The notes under the pieces: model-generated
The model's input: the letters and a program-made list of their open reading frames with translations, nothing else
The model's database searches: none
What the model was told of the DNA's origin: nothing
Program-made: the position numbers and the translations under genes
Shown here: piece by piece, positions 1 to 11,948 of the stretch
Layout of the letters: every line of letters begins with the position of its first letter
Position numbering within the stretch: the first letter of the stretch is position 1
Origin: Tolypocladium sp. Sup5 PDA-1
Lineage: Eukaryota > Ascomycota > Sordariomycetes > Hypocreales > Ophiocordycipitaceae
Length of the DNA stretch: 64,000 nt
Direction: 5' to 3'
Assembly: GCA_000750105.3 (NCBI GenBank)
Contig: JPHH03000058.1
Span: 62,001-126,000, forward strand

Positions 1-189
1 GACTTTAGTAGTACATTCAACTTCGTTGAAATTTAGCGGAATGAGTTCAGACGGCAAGATTCCGCTCGGCGCCGTGGGAGCCAACTAGCCTCGGCCATTC
101 TCATCAAACGTCCCGAAGCGATGGGAAGATGAATATGTAACTTACCAGCGAGGCCCTCCTCGCCGTTGCTCACAGCCCCCTTCCGATGA

Positions 190-197
190 TATAAAAG
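190..197 (+). promoter_or_regulatory. TATA box of the carboxylesterase relic
   Basis: TATAAAAG lies about 95 bp before the ATG at 293, a usual distance for a fungal TATA promoter. It suggests that the gene once had, and may still have, a working promoter despite its broken frame. Confidence 0.45.
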
Positions 198-292
198 GGT
201 CTTGTCTCGCTTTCCAGTTCATCGCTTGCCCTTGCCTTAGACTCTCGGTCCCAGACAGCCTCAAGAAACACGAACTGTGGCACACGACGGCG

Positions 293-2088
293 ATGAAGAC
301 TCAACTGGTGCTACTTGGAGCTCTTCCATGTGGCCTGTCGTTGGCGAAAAAGGCTTGTCTGCCACAAGTCGACCTTGGCTACGAAGTTCACGAAGCTCTC
401 GTGTACAACGTAAGGCCGCCTTTTTCTGACCTCCTTTTCTTTTCTTGCCGTCCGTTCCTCTGCTTACCGTCCTTTCCCTTGCTTGCCGAAATTCCGCACC
501 CCATCTATGAGGCCACTAACAAGAGCAGGAAACGGGCAATACCTACACCTTTAGCAACATTCGTTATGCACAACCTCCACTGGGCGACCTACGCTTCGCT
601 GCCCCTGTTCCTCCAACGGGCCGCAACCCAGGCGTGCAAAAGGGCAATGAGACACGTACCTGCCCCCAGGCACAGCCGGCCTGGGGCGTCGCAAGCCATG
701 AATTCGGGATAGCATACCTGCACGGCAACATATCGAACTACAACTACACACGAGCAGGAGAAACGGTGGCCAAGATCAAGTCGGCCCAGCTAAAGTACGA
801 CATGGGAGACGAGTTCACAGAAGATTGCTTGTTCCTCGACGTCGTTGTCCCAAAGAAGGTATTTGATCGCCGCAAGTCGGCCTGTTACGAAGGCGCCCCT
901 GTCTTCGTCTGGCTGCACGGCGGCGGCTTCGTCTTTGGGTCCAAGACCGACCCGAACGACGGAGGCAACCCCGCTGGCCTCATCCACGAGAGGCAATAAG
1001 ATGGTTCAGATGGCATCGTCTTCGTCGCGCCCAACTATCGCGTCGGCGCCTTTGGCTAGCTCGCCGGTGCGTCTCTCGATGCCGTCAACGGCACGGCAAA
1101 CGCTGGTCTGCATGACCAGCGGCTGGCCCTCGACTGGGTCCAGAACAACATTCACCTCTTCGGCGGAGACCCCAAGAAGGTGACGCTCGGCGGTTTCTCG
1201 GCCGGGGGCGGAAGCATCGTTCATCACATCACGGCATACGGCGGCGCCAAGGGTCCCGCGCCTTTCCAAAGGGCGTTCCTCAACTCGCCCGGCTATCTCA
1301 TGGTTGACTCCAACTTTGAGGTGGAAAACAGAACGCAGACTTTCCTCAGGCTCGCGAATGTCGCCAGCCTCGCCGAGGCGCGTAAGCTGCCCTCCGAAGT
1401 TCTGAGGCGCGCCAACGCGGAGCATGTGCTCAGCTCCGATATTGGGTTCTACTACGGCCCTGCTGTCGACGGAGGCTACGTTCCTGCGCTTCCCAGCCCT
1501 TCCATCATGAGGGGCAACCTGAACAAGGCGTTCAATGGCAAGCCGATAGATCTACTCATCAGCCATGCCGTGTACGAGGGCGGCGAGTACAACGCCCCTT
1601 GGGTCAATACCGACGCCGAGTTCGAGGCTCTCCTTCGCACCCTCTTTCCTTCCATCAGGGACGAGGCTACCGACACCCTTGTCAAGATGTACCCCGGCGA
1701 CAATCCAGTTCGTACCATGAAGCTCTTTCACGACATCGGCTTCACGTGCAACAACAACTGGCTCACTCGCGCGTTCGGCAACAAGACTTACAACTACATG
1801 TACGACATCTACCCCGGGTTCCACGGCTACGACGTACCTTACACCTTCCACGGAAGCCCCGTGCCACCGCTGATAGACGCGCTGTACCCCAGGCCTGCCA
1901 TCACTCTGCAGAGATACCTCACCAACTTTGTCAAGACGGGCGACCCCAACGGCAAGGGGCTGCCGCCGTTCCCGCAGCAGGGCCACAACGCGAGCATGAA
2001 CGTCATGAGAAAGGACGGCTGGGTGACGGAGCGGGATGGTACCGTGAACCCCAACTGCGACTGGTTGCAGAAAGCGTTGGTTGTGTAG
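293..2088 (+). pseudogene. Type-B carboxylesterase with two in-frame stops
   Basis: Secreted alpha/beta-hydrolase of the carboxylesterase/cholinesterase type, expected to cleave carboxylic esters outside the cell. Exon 1 (293-409) encodes a hydrophobic signal-like start. An intron at 410-528 joins it in phase to the conserved core, followed by the oxyanion-hole HGGGF at about 905-935, the nucleophile elbow GFSAGGGS near 1195-1215, and the HG-D region near 1825. The same frame is broken by TAA at 997-999 and TAG at 1057-1059. Between and around these stops the family core DGSDGIVFVAPNYR and LALDWVQ remains in one frame, so an intron that removed both stops would delete an essential strand. The TAG sits where the family usually has Trp after the FG of that strand. 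Convergent with the Zn2Cys6 gene. Family call is firm; loss of function is inferred, and a base-calling error or strain polymorphism remains possible. Confidence 0.8.
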
Positions 2089-2116
2089 CGTGGGCGTGGG
2101 CGTCTGTGACTCTGTA

Positions 2117-2204
2117 GCATGCAATGAGGCCGCACAAAGGAGGAAGCATTGATAGTTCGCGCAGGCAGTGAGGTTACACAGAGGAGGAAGCATCGATGGT
2201 CTGC
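2117..2204. repeat. Imperfect 44-bp tandem duplication
   Basis: Two adjacent diverged copies, about 2117-2160 and 2161-2204, share the core GAGGAAGCATYGATRGT. They fill the short gap between the two convergent genes and directly precede a TACTCCGTA motif at 2207-2215. Confidence 0.6.
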
Positions 2205-2225
2205 AGTACTCCGTAGCTTGGTGGT

Positions 2226-3914
2226 CTATAAGATGGAGCATCCTTCATTCTGCTTGAACGCGATCCCACAGTTGACCTCGCCTCCGCTGCTCGAGTCGTC
2301 CGACGTCTCTGCCAGTTCCACAGCATCAGATGGCGCCGACAGGTTGCGGCACACCCGGTCGTAGCCCTCCTTTAATAGGCCCGCCTTGGACAGCCAGGAA
2401 AACGTCGTCAAATCCGTCTCGTACTCGACGAACATGTTCGTTATGGCAGCCTGCTGTATCTGATCGTCTACGGCAGCCCAGGCGGCAACGAGGCCGAAGG
2501 GGATGTGGCTCGCTCCAAACGGCCGGCGCCGCTTGAGCCTCTCGGCGTGGGCCAGGATTTCCGTGCAAAACATGTCAGTTTCCTCGGCCATGAGGGCGTC
2601 GTACGGGTCGAGGGCCCGCAACATTCCGTTGAGGGTCATGCCCATGGAAAGAATCAGACAGTACGCCGCGTGGTAGCGAGTCTGCAGGCGCACAAGGAGG
2701 ATGGGTAATTGGTCGGGAGGAGCTGCACAGGCGGGTTCGATATTCTCTAGTAGGTGTTTTCGTAGCCCGGGGGTCTCGAGCCGTATCAGGTGGTACAATG
2801 TCTTCATCGCGGCGATGTTCTGCTTAGGGTGACGGAGGATCCCGGTCATCTGAGCAATGCTGTGGAGATCCAGGCTGGTCACGGATACGCCGTCGAGGCT
2901 GTGGACGGGGGAGGTCGGCCTGTGTGCCTCAGCCAGCGTAGACAACCACGGCTCCAGCTGAATTGCGGGATTGAATATGCTCTCGATGAGCTGCATTGCG
3001 TTGTTAGCGGACTTGGGCCTCTCTTCAACGGCTTCCCGTGACTCGGAAGGGGGTCTTGATTCGTACCACACACACGCTCAGCGTGACGAGCATAGCAGGG
3101 TTGAAACCTGCCCGCCAGTTCCGAGATACTATTACACTAAGCAAATGGGCCACTGCCTCCCCGTGTTTGGGAAACGGATTCTCGTCTGGGCCTATCCAGC
3201 CCTGCGTGACCGTGAGTATCAGCCGGGGTAAGGAGGGTTCATGTTGGGGGGTCGCTAACCTGGCAGAGCATGATAAGATAGATGGCGCACAAGGTCTGCT
3301 CCGAGTAGGCCGTGGCAGGGTCCTGCAGGCTCTTCTGCACCGAGTTCAGGGCGCGGACGTACTTGCTGAGGGTCTCGAGGGATACGTGCCCCGTGTGGAC
3401 GGATCGGAACGCGCTGGCGAGCGCGTCGGCGGAGGCGTCCAGCGCCGCGTGCCTCCCCAGCTGCAGCGGGATGTCTCTGATGAAGGTGCCATAGCAGAAC
3501 AGGTCGTACCGGGGGTCAGTGATCTCCAGGACGGAGACGAAGGCGCCGGCGGTGAGGGTGACTGTGTTGGTCAGGGGCCGCGAAGGGGCGCCAGCCCTCA
3601 CGGTGTTGTTGGACTTGGACAGGGCAGCCGCGGATCGTCGAACAAGCTGCGCGTCGGCCGCCTTTATTAGATTCGACGTTTCATCCTTGAACTTGTACCG
3701 CTGCTGGCCGCATCCCACGCAGGGGATCTTGAGGCGGGTGCAGCGGGAGCATGCGGGATTGGCCTGGTCGCACTGGGACGTCATCAGACGTTGCTCATTC
3801 AGGGTTGCCAGCTTGCCTCGCCGTCTCTTAGTCGAAAGGAGGATACATGATACGAACCTTTTTCTTTTGCTTGCGGCAGGCTTCACATCCGCGGTACGAG
3901 GGGACGCCGGGCAT
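2226..3914 (-). CDS. Zn2Cys6 fungal transcription factor
   Basis: DNA-binding regulator of the fungal Gal4-type C6 class; it acts in the nucleus on unknown targets. Start is the ATG at 3912-3914, giving MPGVPSYRGC and then the zinc cluster C-x2-C-x6-C-x6-C-x2-C-x6-C (residues about 10-38). The cluster is split by an 85-nt intron (3773-3857): exon 1 ends in a lysine run and exon 2 opens with the third Cys. Exon 2 (3772-3260) ends in LIMLCQ and exon 3 begins GWIG at 3201, the usual layout for this family. The join between exon 3 (to about 3138) and exon 4 (from about 3076) uses a weak donor and is the least certain point. The model is about 494 aa, normal for the class. The middle and C-terminal parts look like the helical fungal-specific regulatory domain. 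No target can be named; the neighbouring esterase is an obvious but broken candidate. Confidence 0.78.
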
Positions 3915-6213
3915 TCTCGTGGCAAATGCGTGCGCTGCCTGACTAGGGTGAGGACTGAGGAGGGGCTCCAGCACTTGGTTGGCGCTGTGGCTGGTTCGTG
4001 ATGGCGAGCGAAACGGGTAAAATAGAGCGCTCGATGGGCGGGGTGGACGACGCAATGTGGTTGATTTACAGTTGAGGTTGGCACCAGACAAGCGTGAGAG
4101 CCGGGCCGAGAGACGATGACATTGCCTCGGGATCTTTTTATAGGTGAAGTTGTGAGTTGTGAACCCCCCCCTCCCCCCCTCGAGATGTTGACTCTGCCAC
4201 CGGGGATAGCCACGATGAAGAGCAATAAATTGGCTCGGGGCAGCTCGGGTCAACACCCACGCTCGAGCAGGACGGCAGCCACTTAAGAAGGAGAAAGTCC
4301 CACGGCCTCCCGGGACTCGCGAGTTGCGAGTTCCAATGCCGAACGGCCTCATCGCCAATTACTTACCCGCTCGACTAGTTCGACTCATTCATGTCAGCTC
4401 AACCCCAGCCTGCGTAGCACTAGCACTGCCGATATCCACAGCTTTCACAAGTTCCTCGAGGTACGTAGCATCCATGGCTGCCAGACGACTGGCAGCCCGT
4501 CCCGAGGTTTGGCAGCCATCTCCCGCACCGTGGTCTGGGTATAGGATTAGCCCCAGTCGGCCGCAAGTCCGGGAGGAGTCCGTAGCGAGGCCCTCGTAGG
4601 CTTACCGCTTCGCCAAGGCTGCGTTCCGCGTGGCCATAGGCGCCACGTCGGTGACAAGCGCGGGCATGGTGGTGTGGTCATCAACTGGGCTTTTTGTAGG
4701 GCTGTAGCTCCAGTAAGCCGTTTAACCTGGTTGATGGGTCGTCGTTCCGGATGATTGGGTCGGTGATATGTGCGTATGATATCCCCTTGCTCTCCGGCAC
4801 GAAATAAACTCCATCCAGAAGCCCGCAGTTCAAGAGAAGCGATTCATCGAGGGCAGTGCCGTGGTGTTGATTCCTGGGCAGCCGAGCAGCGTAAGCAGCC
4901 GAGACGGGCCACTATCGCTGATCCGAGTCAGCCGCCGTCAACCAACGTCAACCAACTTCAACCAACAGCATATCACGTCTCCAAACGTCCCTCGACAACG
5001 TGGGTAAAAAGCGAGCACTTGGACCTGGGCCTGTTGTGTCTGCGTATCGAGAGGTAACTCGACGCCCTCGCTGTGGTCGCCAGGCTCAAGGCAGGGCATT
5101 GGCTGTCTAGGCCGGGCAGCGTCGGCCTGGTTTAGTCGAGTATCACGGCTTCCAGTTCGTCTTGCCTGGGGTATGATATACCCGCAAATTTGGCGGGCGG
5201 CTGCCATGTCCCAGCACAAAGGGGACGGTTTGCGAATATCCACCCCGTGTGCTCCGTCCTCTGTACTTCGTAGCATCGAGACAGAATCGCCAGCGAGGCA
5301 CCAGCGCCCAGACGCGATACTTGGGGATGACTGCCTCTGCGTATAGTGATGACGGCGTTCCCCATTGGCCAAGGCCTCGTGCCCGCCATTTCACACCGCA
5401 TGTTCGAGCTCAGTTGATGCTCGTAGAGTTGAACATGTCAGGGGGATGTCTTGCGAGTTACGGCAGAGTCCCGCCTAGGCAAGGCGCGCTGCATTGCCCT
5501 GCAGATGCACCCCGATGGCAGATGCCCCAGGCCCCCACAGTGGGTTACCAAGCCTCCAGCGGCACATAGCACCAATCTGGGCATAGCGTCATCGCTTATC
5601 GATAAGTCACATCGTTTACCCCTGGAGGTTTGCGGCCTCGCCCCATCCAATCATCAATCACCATCTCGCAACCACTCCAGCGGCCATCAAACAAGCAGCC
5701 CCCAACCGTCACCCGTTGCTGGTCAGAACCGTTCACCTCAGCCACGAGATCTACCCCGTACGGTTGGCAAAGACGCACATGGCGCAGCAAGGCTCAGATC
5801 GCAAGGGGCGTTGCGACTCGCGTGCAGATGGCAACGCGATAAGCTCGCTCATTCAACCACCACCAACTCGCGTCATTAATGCGGCTGGCGATCCATCCAT
5901 CCCATGGATACCGAGATGGTGTGAGGCGTCCGGCGCCGCGTGTCAACTTTCAAGACAAAACTCGTTGATATCTTATACTTCCGTAGAACGTCCCGTCCTG
6001 GATCCCCCGTTGCTTCTCGGTCGAGTGAATTAGAACGTTGCAACTGCATCCTCCCTTATCCAGTATCTCCGTTTCTGTCTTTGAAGCATGACTTATACTC
6101 CGAGCAACCTCTCTTGAACTTACGGCGTCTAAATTGCTCCCCAGAACTGCGAGCGTATCGTACAGCCGCCGTCATCGGCCTCAACTGCCACGTAACTCTC
6201 ACATCACCAAGCA
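3915..6213. other. Gene-poor stretch upstream of the regulator
   Basis: No reading frame here has recognisable protein features. The proximal part (about 3915-4300) is the promoter and leader of the Zn2Cys6 gene and includes a C-rich tract at about 4164-4180. The rest holds short unsupported frames on both strands and a 10-bp tandem repeat near 4940. Confidence 0.5.
4937..4966. repeat. GTCAACCAAC tandem repeat, three copies
   Basis: Three head-to-tail 10-mers, the third with one change (TTCAACCAAC). It is a short minisatellite with no gene function visible. Confidence 0.75.
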
Positions 6214-6408
6214 ATGCCCAGCCTCGTCTCTCGCCTCCTGTCTGGGTCCTCGCTGAGCGGCGGCGGCATCGAGCCTACTGTGTCCTCACCGTCCGCCAAT
6301 CGCCCTCAGATCCCCTCAACCTCCCCGTCATCCATCTTGCCGAATAATCTGCTACGGCGCCGCCACTCTACTCGAACGCCAGCTCCGTGTGCCCCAAGCC
6401 CAACATAA

Positions 6409-6840
6409 TCCTCTAGCGTGGTCAACCGAGACCCCAACATGATTGGCGATGGCAAGCTCAGCTCCAGCTCGTCTACTAATATGTTCATACTTCGTGGCAT
6501 TCCCATCAAGCTCAAGATGAGTCGACTGTCGGGCGACGTCAGCCTCGACTCGCCAGTGACCGGCACCGGTCTCAACCTGTACGACGGCTCGGGCAGCAAT
6601 ATTGCGAAGCTCAAGTCGAGATGGGGTATCCCAGGCACCGGCGAGAAGAAGCTGTAAATCTACGTTCAATGTGACAACTTCTTGGTCGAAGTCGTCTTGC
6701 TATCCGCGCTGACCGCAGAGGTGCTGAACAGACTGTGTCCGACGCCCTGGGCGATGCCATTTCATCCATTACAACGGGCTGACAAAGTGCCCTTGGAGAA
6801 AGAGAGGGCAATGGGACAAAGCAGCCTGCATTCGTAAATC
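6409..6840 (+). pseudogene. Unrecognised frame with an internal stop, possible relic
   Basis: From about 6409 one frame reads RDPNMIGDGKL, later SLDSPVTGTGLNLYDGSG and RWGIPGTGEKKL, then meets TAA at 6655-6657. The same frame continues after the stop as IYVQCDNFLVEVVLLSALTAEVL before closing near 6836. The amphipathic end directly after the stop reads like the natural continuation of the same domain. There is no convincing ATG close upstream; a Met-started frame at 6214-6408 is in another phase and could be an earlier exon. I do not recognise the family. Either a one-stop relic or chance open frame; the protein-like composition on both sides of the stop favours a relic. Confidence 0.35.
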
Positions 6841-9800
6841 AGCCTGACCCAGGCATGGAAGATCACGAGGTGTCAGGATCATGAACAGGGCACCTGCGTA
6901 TCAGAATACATGCTTTTAGCCTACTCCTTTCCTTAACATGGGCACAGTGTCTGGCGAGCGAGTTCATCCCAGGCACCCCACAACTCCCAGAGCCCCTTGC
7001 TCTCCAGAGTCCACTTTGTCGAGAGTCTGCCTCACCTAGCCTTGTGATGATGCGTACATCAGAGTTAGACGGATCACATGTTGAGAATGAGGCAGGGGGC
7101 CGGAAGCACCGAGTAGTTTGCTCTGAGCATTGACAGACAGGGATAGCCCAGTCGTACGAGTAGAAGATACAAGCATACATATTGAGTGTGGAGGGGTTCG
7201 CGGGCCCATATTACGGCAGTTGAGCAAACGAGTTGAAAGCGGCTGCTAATAACATGGTGGTACGTATGCGATGCAGCCCGTCATCTTGAGTCCTATATTG
7301 AGCGGATACTAGCTCCGCAACCCGCAGACGGGGAATGCCAGCGGCTTTCTGGGAATCGAGTCCCGTTTGCAAACCCGGGTCGGATTACTGAGCATTCATG
7401 ATGTGTTTTCATGCCCCATGTCTACCTAATCCTGGCCGTCTGGCGTCAAAGACAGCACGGCAATTTCTGCCTCCGTTCAGCGAGGAACCAACCACTCAAA
7501 GATTGTGAGAGTACGTATGTTTGCGTCGTATCGTCGTAGTAGTTGCATTGTTCTGTGGCTTGCTGCCAAGATGCCTATCGGGACTTTGACGTCAGGATGG
7601 TTCGTGCTCGTGTCTAGTGTTGTTGGCACCTTGGGTCCTTGACGCGTCAACTAGTAGTACCCAGCACGACTAGCAGATGGACCAGAGCGGCAGATCTGCA
7701 TGCGGAGATATTGTTAGCGCAAAGCAACTTTGTGCTTGGGTCCGAGGACCAACGCCCGTCAAGTGCGGAGCGAATGGCCTCGTGAGCGAGGCTGGAGCGT
7801 CTGTGATAGGCTATAGCATGTTATGAGACAGGGAGATGAACTAGGTCAACCGCTGGGTCACGTCAAAGTCTCAAACTCAACTACCAACCCAACTATACCG
7901 GCCGGGTGGCCAAGACGGGACAAGCCTCGAGCGTTCAGGGGCTATCCGAATGCCGGGAACTCGGGATCTCCAATGCCACGTCGGATCAAGGAGTCTCCTC
8001 GACCCTGGTCCCGCATGAAGCCTGAGCATCCGGGTTGGCTGCCCCGCGGCGTAGGAGCAGGTACGTACAAAGCACATGGGTCATATACGGTAATGATAAC
8101 TGACGAAAAGAATGCTCCTCGCGCGATTGTACCGCCTGCCTCGATGCCGGTACGCCGTACGTGGGGACTGGTATAGTGAAAACCGAATCGAAAACGAGCG
8201 CAAGTCGATGTATCGTTCTCTTGGAGCGGGCAAATTCTCGTTTTGCAGCCTTGGGCATACTGATATGGGGCGTCGCGAAGACACAACCACCCAACACACC
8301 GAAGACTCCCCATTAGATTGGAAGGAGCACGCAGTAGTCGGCCAACGGCGAAAAAAGCAACACCCCTGGGCCTTGGCTATAAACAAAACGTGCCGGGTGT
8401 CCAAAATTGGACGTGACGGGCATTCACTGGGCGGTGAGTAGCATGCCGTCGGTCCGAATAGCACGCCGCCGGGTCCGGATGCCAGATCCGGGGCATGTTG
8501 AACGGCGCGTCTGCGAGATCCAGCAGCGGTTGCATCATCAACACCCTCAATCTTCTGCATACTCCTGCGTTGAGCAAGATATTTGTCACATCTCGCCTAT
8601 GGCCGTTGCTGAATGGTGAGTTTTCGGTCCGAGGGCCAGAGTGTCGGGTCCGGGAGGGCGGGCGACGGTGGAACAGGGTCAGGTGAGTGGAATGGTTGAC
8701 GACATGTTGTTGCCTTTTGCCTTTTGTCGATGCAGGTCGATGAGTCCTGGGTCGGCACGCGACCAACCAACCTCGTTCTTTATCTCGCCATGGGATGATG
8801 GAGGAGGCAGTATCTCAACGGCAGATGCGTCCACGGGGCGCTCCCCATTGGCGAGTGGCATTTCCGAAAGTCTTCGGATGTTGGCTTCAAGTCTTTCTGA
8901 ATCGCTGGGTTTGTCGCGTGCAGGGCTGTCCTTCAGGCTTCATCATACGGATCACCTGTCGCCCCAGGCCTCTCCATCTCCATACAGATCCCACACGCTC
9001 CGCGAATAAGCTCACACGCTCGCCAGATCGGCCCTGCGGAGCGGCCAGCGTCCTCTGTTGCGACAGGCTGTCCTAGGCGAGGAGTCGAGGACCAACAGCG
9101 CCCGGTGTCCTGTGCGGCTCGTCAGTAGCAACCGTTTCCAGGGGTGCATCCGGGAAGGGCAATTCGTAAGGAGGAAAAAGAAAGCAAACAATAAATGAAG
9201 CTCGAAGCCGCCCAGTTGGGATAATCGAGGTACTCGACCTAGATGTGCTCGCAGGAGTGAGTTGATTGTCACCGCGCACAGCATCTTCTTGGTCTGTGTG
9301 CTGTGCGACCCAAGACGCAGTGACTGCTCGTAGATCTCGAACCCACGGAGAACCCAAGGAGGAGAAGCAGATTGCTTGCGCCACGGCAGAGCGTCTGCGA
9401 GGACCGGGAGCCGGGCTGGATGGATGATGCATATACTCGTCGACGGAGGAGTCGCCGGCATCGACACACGTGCCGGCGCGGGATGGGAGCTCGAGGAACG
9501 AAACGATGCCTGCTAGGGTCCAGCAACTCGCCACGGTTACACAAGTGCGACGCTGTCGGCCGTGGAGGAGATCATCAAGTGGGCTGATCGATGGCGGAAC
9601 CAAGATCGTGGTCAACGCCAATTGCAATGGAGCCCACAGTGTGCAGTCAACGCATCCACCTTATCGTGATACCTTCACCCAAGGGACCACACTGACAGCG
9701 CACATTGGGAACAGCATGCATCATTCCATACTGAGTTTCTCGTTGGGCTCTTCCACCGGTGATTGACGCCTGATTGGAGTTTCAGCAGATTCAATAAACA

Positions 9801-10262
9801 GCTACTTAGACGACCATTTCCTCCCAAGTTGCCGGCGCAGGTATCTCTTTGCGCAACGCACACAGCCTGTAAAGTGAACAACAACAATAAAATAAACCCC
9901 TAACGTCATTTGCGCACCTGTAAAGGCTCCATCCATTTCAAGCAAGTGAACAGTTCTGTGTGATCCGGAACGCCTTCAACATCCCCTCCCTGGTTGTGCC
10001 CGCCAGGAATCGTGTTCCCTCAATACCGTCCGTCCTGGTATAAAATTTGCCCTGAGCCTCCTGCCCTGTCTTGGAGTGACAAACCGGTACAAAGCGATGG
10101 TGCTTCATTGGTAGAATACCATGGCCAGTAGCGTGAAAAGAATGCAGCGGCATCGCTGCTCCGGGTTATGTCAGTCCGGCATGTTGTCGTCTTCGAGCCC
10201 CAATGCTCCAAGTGTCTCCCCAACGCCAACCCCGCAACTCCCTAAGCACTCTGGTCGTGATC
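6841..10262. other. Gene-poor stretch
   Basis: About 3.4 kb with many short overlapping frames on both strands, none with a domain, signal peptide or plausible intron chain. A 184-codon minus-strand frame at 9073-9627 is the longest and has low-complexity, Arg/Ser-rich composition typical of chance frames in GC-rich DNA. No repeat, RNA gene or transposon end was seen. Confidence 0.5.
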
Positions 10263-10886
10263 CTACATGACCGAAGATGCCAGAAGGCGTGTTTCCACAT
10301 CGTCCATGCCCATGCCATCCATGCGTGGCCCTTCCATACCCTGAAGTCGGCCCTCAATTGCCTGGAAGCGGGGCTCGTACCCGCCCGCGCGAGCCTCGAG
10401 GTTCTCCATGCGCTTTTCGATGTTATCTAGCCGTTGCTCGATACGCATCAGGCCCTGCGCCATGTCGTGGCTCAAGCGATCCAGCTTATTGGTGAAGGAC
10501 CGGATGGTGGTTGCAAGTGGTGCATTCTCCTGGCCAGGCGTTGCCGAGGGCACGCGCGGCTCGTGGTTATGGCGCGGCTCCTGTAGGGCAAATCGCCACT
10601 GATTCCCGAGCTGGACCTCGCAGACAGCCTTTGCGCGGAAGGGGCAGTCGATCTTGCGCGTGGACGGATTGCGCTTCTTGGCGGTGCTGTTATACTTGAC
10701 GCCGCCGCGGTCGCAGACGAGGTCGTAGCGGGTAGGTTTTCCGTCGCGGTAGTTGGAGGCACGCAGCTTGACGATGCCGTACCCTTGGTCCTTTGCGACA
10801 CGCTGGACCGAGGCCATCAGATCCTCAAAGGACCGGAAGATGCCCTCGGGCGGCGGGAGCAGGGCAGGTGGTGGCGTGTTCGGCAT
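10263..10886 (-). CDS. FAR1-type DNA-binding domain protein
   Basis: A 207-aa protein with one FAR1/WRKY-GCM1-like zinc domain at about residues 15-110: the basic RASNYRDGKPTRYDLVCDRGG stretch, Cys58 and Cys81, and a closing H-N-H at 106-108. This domain is known from Mutator-like (MULE) transposases and from regulators derived from them. Residues about 128-185 form a predicted coiled coil with heptad Leu, Met and Ile and many charged residues, probably for dimerisation. No transposase catalytic domain, zinc knuckle or terminal repeat is present, so this looks like a stand-alone, possibly domesticated protein. Start is the ATG that gives MPNTPPP; the open frame upstream of it lacks family features. 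No introns seen. Nuclear DNA-binding role inferred from the domain alone. Confidence 0.72.
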   Translation of the reverse strand: MPNTPPPALLPPPEGIFRSFEDLMASVQRVAKDQGYGIVKLRASNYRDGKPTRYDLVCDRGGVKYNSTAKKRNPSTRKIDCPFRAKAVCEVQLGNQWRFALQEPRHNHEPRVPSATPGQENAPLATTIRSFTNKLDRLSHDMAQGLMRIEQRLDNIEKRMENLEARAGGYEPRFQAIEGRLQGMEGPRMDGMGMDDVETRLLASSVM

Positions 10887-11948
10887 CGCGACGGACGGAT
10901 TACGGATTCGGCAACAACGGCGCGGTTTGTGCAGAAAGAGAGAGACGAGGAGAGGGCTGCGGTTGAAGGAGAGTGTACAGAGACCAGGAGTCTCCTCCGA
11001 TATATAAACCCAAAGGGCAGGCCGAGGGAGATGCCGCGTCTGGCGATGGCTTGTTGGTCCTGGTCCGTTACACCGTACGGTGAGGCTGGGCTGTAAGGAT
11101 TTTCCAATCCGCACTGTTGACAAGTTAAGGTTTGGTGTTGATCCGGTCCGAGCAGTTTTGGCCAATCAGGGGCCGTGCTGCGGTAAGAGGCGGGGGAAAA
11201 GACGCTAGCGCGGCTCGAGGCTGTTGGCTGTTTGGCTGTTTCCTCAAGCAAGCCCCAGCGCGACATCCCGTCGCTGGCAAGGGTACCAAGTACGGACTAC
11301 GAAGTAGGCTACCTTGCGGTTGTCCCAAGATGGACAGACCACTAGATAAAAAGGTAGAAAGGACCTCGGATGGTATTGCATGGCCAAAACTCTGTGTTGG
11401 CCCCCGTGCCTCACTGCCCGCATCTTCTGTCTGGTCAGAGATCGCATGATGCCTGTCCCCTTTCAGACAGAGAGCGGCAAGGCCGTTACGCAAGTACCGT
11501 AAGGTATTGTCGGTGCACGTGATGCGCTCGCGACCGACCTGGCACGGGTGCTGACAGCGATGATGCTGCCCCGTGACCAGCGTCCAAGGCTGCGTACAAT
11601 TACCTTTCTCTTGCAGTCCTGCTGCTTTGAAACCGGGCAACGATATGCTGCACCAGGTGCCGTACTGTGCATGAACTTTACACCTAGCATGCGAGTAGGC
11701 GTTGATGGGCACTCCCTGTCTTCACCTGCAGTATCCGGAGGCGTGGTTGCACTAATACTGTGGTGCCCCACGTTCTCGCAAACCCCCCCGTCCAACTCAT
11801 CGTCTGGACCATTCCAACTCATCACTCGTGATCCTGCTCTGCGCGCGGCACCACTTGCACGTCGACTGCCACAGGGTAGTGAGCGCGACTGATCGATCGC
11901 TGCTGCAGCGAGGCCCTTCGAAGAGGCGGCGACTTTACTCTCGCCCCC
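10887..11948. other. Divergent promoter region
   Basis: Intergenic DNA between the minus-strand FAR1-type gene and the plus-strand gene starting at 11949. One TACGAAGTA motif occurs at 11298-11306. No coding evidence on either strand. Confidence 0.5.

Noticed and set aside
410..1180. Extra intron that would rescue the esterase frame
   Set aside because: Any intron covering both stops would remove the conserved DGSDGIVFVAPNYR strand needed for the fold.
293..4225. Esterase plus Zn2Cys6 factor as the edge of a biosynthetic cluster
   Set aside because: The esterase is broken, no backbone enzyme (PKS, NRPS, terpene cyclase) is present, and the next genes are housekeeping.
9073..9627. 184-codon minus-strand frame in the gene-poor stretch
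   Set aside because: Arg/Ser/Pro-rich chance composition, no domain, no splice support.
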